A stretch of 64,000 nucleotides of DNA from Nitrosomonas communis. Lineage in GTDB: Bacteria; Pseudomonadota; Gammaproteobacteria; Burkholderiales; Nitrosomonadaceae. Every line of letters starts with the position of its first letter. The stretch's first letter is position 1. The stretch covers positions 3,906,001 through 3,970,000 of the forward strand of contig NZ_CP011451.1 in NCBI RefSeq assembly GCF_001007935.1, read 5' to 3'. Of the stretch, positions 56,614 to 64,000 are shown piece by piece. Both the position numbers and the translations under genes were made by a program. The notes under the pieces are model-generated. The model saw only the letters and a list, made by a program, of their open reading frames with translations. It ran no database searches and had not been told where the DNA came from.

Positions 56614-58230
56614 TCAATCATGATGGGTTTTAGGAATAGCTTGCAAATGATTGCCTACAGGTGGCGTAACCGCGTGCGTCACGCGCGGTGGCGTAGCGCC
56701 ACGATGCAAGGCAACAATTTTGTCTTGCAGAATTTTGTCTGCGGCGGATACACGGGCATGCTGGCGTAGATGCGCCAGCCAGGATTCGACTATGAATATC
56801 TCGATAAACCGTCCATGATCCTCGACATCCTCAAAAAATCCCCACTGAATAGCCCCGTCGCGGCGGCGAATGACTCCCAGCTCCTGCATCAGCGAATAGA
56901 ACGCATCGCAATCCGCATCGGCAATACGATACTCCAGTGTCACAAGAACGGGTCCATGATCATGTGAAACAAACATACTCACAGCGGGTTCACCCCAATG
57001 GCCAGATGGGGTATAGTCGTGATGTTCACCCAGATTAAGTTTAAAGCGCACTGTAACAGGAATCAGCAAAAGTGCCAGCAATCCTGACGCCGCTAACGCC
57101 AGCGGCAAGCCGATAACCCCAGCCAGTTGCCCCCACCCAAGCGATCCCACCGTCATCGCGCCAAAAAGCACCATCTGAAAAATGGCGAGACCGCGGGCGC
57201 GCACCCAGTCCGGTAACGCTACCTGTGTGGAAAAATTGAGCGATGCTACCGCGCTAAGCCATGATATACCACCGATCAATCCGGCAGCGATACCCATGCC
57301 GGTGTGTTCACCATAGGCAAACATCAGCGAGCACAGTGCGGCTCCTGCCGTTGCCAGCATCAGGATCTTGTCCGCACTCATATGTTGTTTTATCACCGGC
57401 AGCAGAAGCGCTCCTACTACTGCACCGACCCCCAGCGCAGTCAGCAAAATACCATAAAGGCTGGGATCACCCTGTAATATTTCCTTGGCCACCAAGGGTA
57501 GCAATGCCCAGTAAGCAGCAGCACAGATGAAAAAGGCAAATGCACGAAATAGGGTATGACGCAATGGTGTGCTATGCAGCGCAAAGCGAACCCCTGCGCG
57601 CATAGCACCGGACAGGCGCTCTCGCGGCAGCGTATCAGCTTGCGTCGTGGCAGTACGCCACCATACCAACGCAGCTACTACGGCGAGATAAGAAATGGCA
57701 TCAAGCAGCACTGTCGCTACTGCCCCTGCTACTGCCAGAATAAGACCACCCAATGCAGGGCCGATAGCACGGGCGATATTGACGCTCACCCCGTTCAAAA
57801 TGATGGCAAATCCCAGTATATTGCGTGGCACGAGACGCGGAATAATTGCCTGCCACGCGGGCGCAGCAAAAGCCGTTCCCATACCGGTCAGAAAAGTGAA
57901 GAGCAGTAAAATCCAGGCATTTACCCCGTCTCGCGATAGTAGCCCAGCAAACAGAAAAAGCACCGCCGCCAACAGCATCTGTGTCCATAACAATAGCCTG
58001 CGGCGGTCAAACAGATCCCCTAGCGCCCCTGCGGGAAGCGCAAACAGGAAGATCGGCAACGCTGTCGCCGCCTGCACCATCGACACCATCAAAGGCGATG
58101 GTGATAGTTCTGTCATTACCCAACCGGAAGTGACATTGAACATCCAGGTGCCGATATTCGAGATCAGCGTCGCTGTCCACAGCACCGTAAAAACACGATG
58201 TTTAAATGGAGAAAAAGCCGACCCACTCAT
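56614..58230 (-). CDS. MFS exporter (MFS_3/EntS-like) with C-terminal monooxygenase-like domain
   Basis: 538 residues. About 12 membrane helices (residues 1-390), with LPAGALGDLFDRRRLLLW as the loop 2-3 motif. A soluble C-terminal domain (about 410-510; VLVTLEYRIADADCDAF, WGFFEDVEDHGRFIEIF) looks like a ferredoxin-like ABM fold. This fusion is typical of the PF05977 family. The start MSGSAFSPFKHRVF avoids overlap with the gene in front; 16 more codons are open. Substrate unknown. Confidence 0.85.
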   Translation of the reverse strand: MSGSAFSPFKHRVFTVLWTATLISNIGTWMFNVTSGWVMTELSPSPLMVSMVQAATALPIFLFALPAGALGDLFDRRRLLLWTQMLLAAVLFLFAGLLSRDGVNAWILLLFTFLTGMGTAFAAPAWQAIIPRLVPRNILGFAIILNGVSVNIARAIGPALGGLILAVAGAVATVLLDAISYLAVVAALVWWRTATTQADTLPRERLSGAMRAGVRFALHSTPLRHTLFRAFAFFICAAAYWALLPLVAKEILQGDPSLYGILLTALGVGAVVGALLLPVIKQHMSADKILMLATAGAALCSLMFAYGEHTGMGIAAGLIGGISWLSAVASLNFSTQVALPDWVRARGLAIFQMVLFGAMTVGSLGWGQLAGVIGLPLALAASGLLALLLIPVTVRFKLNLGEHHDYTPSGHWGEPAVSMFVSHDHGPVLVTLEYRIADADCDAFYSLMQELGVIRRRDGAIQWGFFEDVEDHGRFIEIFIVESWLAHLRQHARVSAADKILQDKIVALHRGATPPRVTHAVTPPVGNHLQAIPKTHHD

Positions 58231-58244
58231 TCCACCTGGCATGC

Positions 58245-60257
58245 TCAATAAGCAAAGCAGCCACAACCAAGAGCCCACGGATGATTAAAGCTGGGTCTCT
58301 CCTGTTGCCCCTGCTGCCCGCTAAGACCCAGCCAGCAGGATAACTTGCCGTCATGTCCCTGCACATGATTATGATGACATGCTACCGCCATGGAGGCACT
58401 GGTGACGGGAAGAGCAGAGCCAACAGCATCAGCCTGCTGATAACCACCAAAACGACGCACTGGTGACCAGTCTGGACTGACTGGAGGTAAAGGTCTGTCA
58501 TGCGATTTGAATTCCGCATCGGCATAAACGATTTTGCCGCCCACCACAGTCATGACAGCGGTGATGTCCTTGATCACTTCCTCCGGTACCGTCATAAAGT
58601 CATGTGACAGCACTGCGAGATCGGCGTATCTGCCAGGCATCAAAGCACCCTTGACCTTCTCCTCATTGGATTTATAGGCACTGCCCAGCGTCCAAAGACG
58701 CAGTGCTTCTTCGCGTTCCAATCGGTTGGCATCGCCATAAAGCGGCAGACCACCAACCGTCTTGCCGGCCACCAGCCAGTAAAGGGATATCCAGGGGTTA
58801 TAGCTGGCCACACGCGTCGCATCGGTGCCGCCACCGACCGGGATACCCATCGCGAGCATTTTGCGGATGGGTGGGCTGTGCTCTGCGGCATGCTTGCCGT
58901 AACGGTCCACAAAATATTCACCCTGAAACGCCATGCGGTGCTGTACAGCAACCCCGCCATTCAAACGTTGAATACGTTCCAGATTTTTTTCACTAACAGT
59001 TTCGGCATGATCGAAGAACCAGCGTACATCACCAATGGGGGTATCACGGTTGATCGTTTCGAAAACATCCAGAGCGCGGCCGATGGTTTCGTCATAGGTC
59101 GCATGCAGACGGAACGGCCAGCGATTTTCCACCAGGAAACGCACGACCTCGCCCAGTTCTTTTTCCATATTCGCTGCCATCTCAGGGCGCGGTTGTAAGA
59201 AATCTTCAAAATCGGCAGCTGAAAACACCAGCATTTCACCTGCGCCATTATGGCGCAGATACTCATCGCCGCTGTAGGGCTTGACTATGCCTACCCATTT
59301 TTTGAAGTCTGCCAGTTCACCGCCCTTATTCTGTGTGAATAAATTATAGGCAATCCGAACCGTCATCTGCCCATCTTCATGCAGTTTCTCAATGACTTCG
59401 TAATCGTGCGGGTAGTTCTGATAGCCACCACCCGCATCAATGCAGCTCGTCACCCCCAGGCGGTTCAATTCACGCATGAAATGGCGTGTTGAATTGACTT
59501 GGTCGCTCATTGACAGCCTGGGCCCTTTGGCCAGGGTCGCATACAGAATTAGTGCATTCGGCTCGGCGATTAACATGCCAGTCGGATTGCCTTTCGCGTC
59601 GCGCTCGATCCGACCGCCGGCAAAGTCCGGCGTATCCTTCGTGATCCCTGCTGCTCGTAGCGCCGCCCTGTTGAGTAGCGCACGATCATACAGATGCAGG
59701 ATAAAAACGGGTGTATCTGGTGCAACCGCATTAATTTCTGCCAGTGTCGGCATACGGCGCTCTTTGAACTGGAATTCGCTCCATCCACCGACTACACGCA
59801 CCCACTGCGGCGCGGGTGTACGATCAGCCTGGATTTTCAGCATGGCCAGGGCATCCGCCAGGCTGCGTACCCCATCCCAGCGCAGCTCCATATTGTAATT
59901 CAGCCCGCCGCGGATCAGGTGCAGGTGGGAATCATTAAGACCGGGAATTACGCGCTTGCGTCCCAGGTTGATCATTTTCGTATCTGGCTTTGCCAGCGTA
60001 CGGATCTCCTTATCCGAGCCAATAGCGGTCACAAATCCGCCTGTCAGCGCAATAGCCGCCACCTCGGGATTACGCTCATCCAGCGTGGTAATTTTACCGT
60101 TGTAGAAAATCACATCAGGTACATTATTTACCATGGCATGACCCTCCTTTGGAAACAGATTGAGATAGCGTTCGGCTAACAACCCTGTACCCAGCAGCAC
60201 ACTGCGCTGTATGAAAGTTCGGCGTTTCAGGTTCTCGATAACAGAATTTCTTTTCAT
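58245..60257 (-). CDS. Tat-exported amidohydrolase (YtcJ/Amidohydrolase_3 family)
   Basis: 670 residues. Twin-arginine signal NLKRRTFIQRSVLLGTG. Metal-dependent hydrolase domain: VIPGLNDSHLHLIRGGLNYN (H-x-H), FRLHATYDETIGRALDVF, WFFDHAETVSEKNLER, GIPVGGGTDATRVASYNPW (catalytic Asp), and the composite beta-domain with MPGRYADLAVLSHDF. Members act on N-substituted formamides or similar amides. The last ~80 residues are extra, with HHNHVQGHDGK. It lies 14 bases before the exporter gene, so the two are likely an operon. Confidence 0.87.
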   Translation of the reverse strand: MKRNSVIENLKRRTFIQRSVLLGTGLLAERYLNLFPKEGHAMVNNVPDVIFYNGKITTLDERNPEVAAIALTGGFVTAIGSDKEIRTLAKPDTKMINLGRKRVIPGLNDSHLHLIRGGLNYNMELRWDGVRSLADALAMLKIQADRTPAPQWVRVVGGWSEFQFKERRMPTLAEINAVAPDTPVFILHLYDRALLNRAALRAAGITKDTPDFAGGRIERDAKGNPTGMLIAEPNALILYATLAKGPRLSMSDQVNSTRHFMRELNRLGVTSCIDAGGGYQNYPHDYEVIEKLHEDGQMTVRIAYNLFTQNKGGELADFKKWVGIVKPYSGDEYLRHNGAGEMLVFSAADFEDFLQPRPEMAANMEKELGEVVRFLVENRWPFRLHATYDETIGRALDVFETINRDTPIGDVRWFFDHAETVSEKNLERIQRLNGGVAVQHRMAFQGEYFVDRYGKHAAEHSPPIRKMLAMGIPVGGGTDATRVASYNPWISLYWLVAGKTVGGLPLYGDANRLEREEALRLWTLGSAYKSNEEKVKGALMPGRYADLAVLSHDFMTVPEEVIKDITAVMTVVGGKIVYADAEFKSHDRPLPPVSPDWSPVRRFGGYQQADAVGSALPVTSASMAVACHHNHVQGHDGKLSCWLGLSGQQGQQERPSFNHPWALGCGCFAY

Positions 60258-60351
60258 AAGCTATTCCTCTTAAAACCAAGAGACAGATGCAGATAAATGA
60301 TATCAGTGATGGTCTAGACGCCAGGATAATTTAATCAGACTATCCCCGAAC

Positions 60352-61842
60352 TTACAGCTCGTTGCGCCAGGTTTGATCGTCGTTATCAAACAAGCGGTTG
60401 GCTTCTGTCGGGCCCCAGCTTCCGGCCGAATAGGTTGGAATAAATTCGCGTTCGACCAGCCAATGTTTTAAAATGGGATCGACAACCCGCCACGCCCATT
60501 CCACCTCGTCAAAGCGGATAAATAGTGAGCGATCGCCCTCGATCACGTCGAGCAAGAGTGTTTCATAAGCATCGAGTGCCTGTTCGTCAGTTTTGAGGAA
60601 ACTCGCGTTCATCTGCATCACACGTGTGTCCATGTCAAGGCCAGGCTGCTTGACGTGAATTTCCAAATGCATCGATTGCTCGGGCTGGATCGACAGCAAT
60701 ACCCAGTTCGGCTCGATGAATTCCAGTGGCGTCTCGCGGAAAAGCTGTTGCGGTGGATGCTTGAAGCGGATTGCGATCAGTGAAGTCTGCTTCGTCAGTC
60801 GTTTGCCGGTACGCAGATAGAACGGCACGCCACGCCAACGCCAGTTATCGATATAAAACTTTGCAGCAACAAAAGTCTCAGTGAGGGAGTTGATCTCGAC
60901 ATTTTCCTCCTGCTGGTAACCTGCCACTGCCTGTCCATCGATGTTGCCAAATGTATATTGTGCACGCACGGCGTGCGCATGGACTGCGCGCTTGGCAATC
61001 GGTCGGATCGAGCGCAATACCTTGACCTTTTCGTCGCGCAGTGCATCTGCCTCAAGCGCGACCGGGGGCTCCATCGCTACCACAGTCATCAGTTGCATGA
61101 GATGATTCTGCAGCATATCGCGCAAAGCACCGGCACGATCGTAGTAGCCGGCGCGCTTTTCGATGCCGATCGACTCCGCTACCGTGATCTGCACATGATC
61201 GATGAAATTACGATTCCACAGTGGTTCAATCAGTGTGTTGGCAAAGCGAAACACAAGCAGGTTCTGCACTGTTTCCTTGCCGAGAAAATGGTCGATGCGA
61301 TAGACCTGCTCCTCATCTAAATACTGATGCAATAGACGATTCAGCACCTGCGCTGATTCGAGATCTTCGCCGAAGGGTTTCTCGATCACCACCCGGTTCA
61401 TACCACGCGGCTGGTTGAGCCCAACTGCTTCAAGATTCTTGATTACCACCGCGAAATCAGCAGGTTTGATTGCGAGGTAAAACACGGTACGCGAACAAGC
61501 GGGTTCCGGCGGCAAGTTGGCTGCTAGCGCGCGATATGATTCCACATCATTGATATCGCCCCGGTGGTAGCGAAAGCGGGCGAGGAAGCGCTCAAATACT
61601 GGACCTTCCAGCTTGGCTTTGACTTTATTAGCCAGTACGCTTCTCAGGTATTCACGCCAGCTGTCAAGTGTCCAGTCGCGACGGGAAAAAGCAACAATAG
61701 TGAGCCCTTCCCCCAGCCGTGAAGCTACTTCCAAATGAAACAGTGCAGGCAAAAGCTTATTTGATGCGAGATCACCTGTTGCACCGAAAATCACGAATGA
61801 ACACGGCAAATTCTCTGATTGACGCACCTTTGAGCTATTCAT
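60352..61842 (-). CDS. zwf: Glucose-6-phosphate 1-dehydrogenase
   Basis: Oxidises glucose 6-phosphate to 6-phosphogluconolactone, making NADPH. 496 residues. FVIFGATGDLASNKLLPALF is the nucleotide site, VIEKPFGEDLESA and VYRIDHFLGKETVQNLL the substrate/catalytic region. AAGGAG gives correct spacing for the second of two nearby ATGs, so I start at 61842. No pgl or edd/eda genes adjoin. Confidence 0.95.
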   Translation of the reverse strand: MNSSKVRQSENLPCSFVIFGATGDLASNKLLPALFHLEVASRLGEGLTIVAFSRRDWTLDSWREYLRSVLANKVKAKLEGPVFERFLARFRYHRGDINDVESYRALAANLPPEPACSRTVFYLAIKPADFAVVIKNLEAVGLNQPRGMNRVVIEKPFGEDLESAQVLNRLLHQYLDEEQVYRIDHFLGKETVQNLLVFRFANTLIEPLWNRNFIDHVQITVAESIGIEKRAGYYDRAGALRDMLQNHLMQLMTVVAMEPPVALEADALRDEKVKVLRSIRPIAKRAVHAHAVRAQYTFGNIDGQAVAGYQQEENVEINSLTETFVAAKFYIDNWRWRGVPFYLRTGKRLTKQTSLIAIRFKHPPQQLFRETPLEFIEPNWVLLSIQPEQSMHLEIHVKQPGLDMDTRVMQMNASFLKTDEQALDAYETLLLDVIEGDRSLFIRFDEVEWAWRVVDPILKHWLVEREFIPTYSAGSWGPTEANRLFDNDDQTWRNEL

Positions 61843-61919
61843 CTCCATTCTCCTTGATCATATGACCGCCGAAGCCATGCCGCATTTTAGCGAGCAGCGT
61901 TATAGTGTAGTCGTTCTTA

Positions 61920-62021
61920 TCCCATTTCCAAATCAAACATGACGCGAAGGCGAGCCGCAGACAGTAAGAAGAATACGGCAAGGTGAAGCCGACAAAGCTA
62001 GTTTTGATTTAAAAATGGAAT
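61920..62021 (+). mobile_element. MITE copy 10
   Basis: 102-bp copy with TA on both sides (61918-61919, 62022-62023). It lies upstream of zwf and behind the ribonucleotide reductase gene. Confidence 0.86.
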
Positions 62022-62111
62022 TACCTTGCGTAGCGAAACGGATCGCAAAGCTTACTAATAACTCCATTTTATATCCCAGCACTACAGAAACATCCAGCAC
62101 TTATTCTTAGC

Positions 62112-63929
62112 TTAATCTGCTTCACGCTCTAAATTACAACAATGCGGTGCTGTTTGTTCTTGTTCTATCTTGCTGAGAATAGTGCCCGTCACCGGATTAG
62201 GACGAAAAGCCGTGCAGCCTTTCAGACCAAGCTCATAAGCCTGTTGATAGAGATTACGAAATGCTACAAAATCATAATCTGTCGGCACATTGATCGTTTT
62301 GGAAATGGCCTGGTCCACATAGGGCTGAATAGCTGCCTGCATTTGCAAGTGATCAGTGGGTGAAAGCTGGTAGGCATTGATAAATGCCGGAGGTAAGGAT
62401 TTACTTACTTCCCTGCTGCGCCAAAAAGCCACGGCATAATCGACTACCTGATATTCTGAATAATTCCCATCCAGCCCCAATACGCGTCGCGTGTAGTCAC
62501 TATCAAAAACAGGCTCCAGACCACTTGAAATATTATTGGCAAGAAGACTGATCGTGCCGGCCGGCGCAATCGCTGTCAGATGGCTGTTTCGTATACCATA
62601 TCGCGCAATATCCTGCCGAACAGAGCAGGGTAAGGAGCGCACAAAAGTACCGGCAAGATATTTTTCCTGATCGAAGGAGGGAAACGGTCCTTTCTCCCGA
62701 GCGATATCAATCGAAGCTTGGTAGGCAGTATGACAAATTGTCTGCATGACTGATTGCGCCATCTGCAGGGACGCTTTGCTGCCATAAGGTATATTCAGCA
62801 TTATGAGCACATCGGCCAGACCAGTAATCCCTAACCCGATCCGTCGCGAAGAATGCACTTGCATAGCCTGACTGGGTAATGGGAAATTCGAAACATCTAT
62901 GACATTATCCAGCAAGCGCACTGCAATTCTTGTCGCTGCGCTAATCCCTTTCATATCCAGATGCGCTTGCTCTGAAAAGGGCGCACAAATGAATTGCGTG
63001 AGATTAATAGAACCAAGATTGCACGCACCACACGGAGGCAACGGGACCTCACCGCAAGGGTTGGTTGCATGAATCCTCTCACAATAATAGAGATTATTAA
63101 GTTGGTTGATACGATCAATAAACAATACCCCTGGTTCAGCATAATCAAAGGTAGCACGCATGATTTTTTCCCATAGCTCACGTGCACGAACACGCTTGTA
63201 TACCTTGCACGGAACAGGTTGTCCGCAACTTGACCAATCTCGCATCAGCACTTCACCATCCATTACCTGTTCACCCACTGGAAAAACCAGCAACCAGTTT
63301 TCATCCTTATTGACTGCGGTCATAAGATCATCGCTAACCAATACCGAAATATTGAAGTGCCGTAACTGAGTTCGATCCTGTTTAGCGGCTATGAATTCCT
63401 CAATATCAGGATGGTCGCAGCGTAATGCCCCCATCATGGCACCGCGCCGTGCCCCGGTTGAAAGAACAGTGGCACACATACTGTCCCAGACATGCATGAA
63501 AGAAACGGGGCCAGATGCAATGGAACCAACCCCATACGCCTGCGTGCCCCGCGGGCGTAGTGTGGAAAAATCATAACCGACGCCGCCCCCTTGCTGCATC
63601 GTTAACGCACCCTCCTTAAGCGCATCGAAGATTCCTTCCATCGCATCGGGAATGGTACCCATCACAAAACAGTTAAAGAGTGTGACCTTGTGTGCAGTCC
63701 CTACACCCGCCTGGATACGACCTCCTGGTAAGAATTTAAAATTGTGTAGAATGTCGTAAAAGCGTGCTTGCCAATCCTCCCGATTACTTTCTCCCGCAGC
63801 CAAAGTAGAGGCAATGCGCCGCCAGCTATCGCTAATCGTGGCATCATAAACTACACTATCTTTACGATAGCGGTATTTAGTTTCCCAAACATGCCGGGCA
63901 ATCGGTGTGGTGAAATAGAGATCGTTCAT
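62112..63929 (-). CDS. nrdJ: Class II (adenosylcobalamin-dependent) ribonucleotide reductase
   Basis: Makes deoxyribonucleotides with or without oxygen using coenzyme B12. 605 residues. Visible: FLPGGRIQAGVG, NCFVMGTIPDAMEGIFDAL, QQGGGVGYDFSTLRPRG, SGPVSFMHVWDSMC, ATNPCGEVPLPPCGACNLGS (N-x-C-x-E active-site region) and RRIGLGITGLADVL. The N-terminal ATP-cone found in class I enzymes is absent, and there is no nrdB beside it. The C-terminus ends with paired Cys (HCCNLE), the likely redox tail. No ribosome site is clear at the ATG. Confidence 0.88.
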   Translation of the reverse strand: MNDLYFTTPIARHVWETKYRYRKDSVVYDATISDSWRRIASTLAAGESNREDWQARFYDILHNFKFLPGGRIQAGVGTAHKVTLFNCFVMGTIPDAMEGIFDALKEGALTMQQGGGVGYDFSTLRPRGTQAYGVGSIASGPVSFMHVWDSMCATVLSTGARRGAMMGALRCDHPDIEEFIAAKQDRTQLRHFNISVLVSDDLMTAVNKDENWLLVFPVGEQVMDGEVLMRDWSSCGQPVPCKVYKRVRARELWEKIMRATFDYAEPGVLFIDRINQLNNLYYCERIHATNPCGEVPLPPCGACNLGSINLTQFICAPFSEQAHLDMKGISAATRIAVRLLDNVIDVSNFPLPSQAMQVHSSRRIGLGITGLADVLIMLNIPYGSKASLQMAQSVMQTICHTAYQASIDIAREKGPFPSFDQEKYLAGTFVRSLPCSVRQDIARYGIRNSHLTAIAPAGTISLLANNISSGLEPVFDSDYTRRVLGLDGNYSEYQVVDYAVAFWRSREVSKSLPPAFINAYQLSPTDHLQMQAAIQPYVDQAISKTINVPTDYDFVAFRNLYQQAYELGLKGCTAFRPNPVTGTILSKIEQEQTAPHCCNLEREAD

Positions 63930-64000
63930 GGTTTTGAGTTAACATCTATTTGGTTTATCAGATAGGTAAAGAGATGAACAGCACGATCAAAATCAATGCG

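Noticed and set aside
57695-58288. 197-codon plus-strand frame
   Set aside because: Antisense to the MFS exporter gene; its composition (many Ser, Pro, Arg) is that of an antisense frame, and the opposite strand has clear membrane helices and motifs.
63930-64000. Cobalamin riboswitch before the B12-dependent reductase
   Set aside because: Only 71 bases upstream are in the window and I see no B12-box in them.

Overview
This window looks like chromosome of a moderately AT-rich betaproteobacterium, most likely from the Nitrosomonas group. That is my inference from the protein family types and housekeeping complement. No ammonia-oxidation gene lies here to prove it. No rRNA or CRISPR array is visible. 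There are five tRNA genes: one with anticodon CAT, then Gly-Cys-Leu as a cluster, and Arg.

Region 1-31 kb is mostly ordinary core genome. It carries the end of an IS110 element, cysM, a ComEA-like protein, a BT1/MFS permease, a DegS/DegQ-like periplasmic protease, a Nif3-like protein, mltA, dsbC and a UbiH-type hydroxylase. It continues with murJ, the xseB-ispA-dxs-folE2 run, and lptF-lptG followed at once by a compact phospholipid gene set (CDP-alcohol phosphatidyltransferase, diacylglycerol kinase, a nucleotidyltransferase that may be Tam41-like, and a DUF2959-type lipoprotein). xthA, fdxA, a Tat-exported transglutaminase and a carboxylesterase follow.

Region 31-54 kb is accessory. A decayed P4-type integrase sits next to tRNA-Leu, followed by a GC-rich hisN that looks recently acquired, a PQQ-type sugar dehydrogenase and ktrAB. 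Nested transposon debris follows (an IS3 element hit by an IS630 copy, which abuts a recombinase fragment). Then come two diverged copies of a unit encoding a histidine-rich secreted protein and a tiny Cys/Asp/Trp-rich peptide; each copy has lost a different one of the two genes. Further on are a frameshifted aroQ-pheC fusion, an IS1380 transposase with one nonsense codon, a three-times frameshifted pyrimidine-dimer glycosylase, a lipocalin, and an integron cassette (hicAB with attC sites) between two IS630 elements.

Region 54-64 kb returns to metabolism: an isochorismatase-type hydrolase, pirin, an MFS exporter, a Tat-exported amidohydrolase, zwf and a class II ribonucleotide reductase.

Ten copies of one ~102-bp inverted-repeat element are scattered through the window. 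Eight have TA on both sides, and their ends begin like those of the IS630 element at 53.0-54.1 kb. They look like a MITE family moved by an IS630/Tc1-type transposase.
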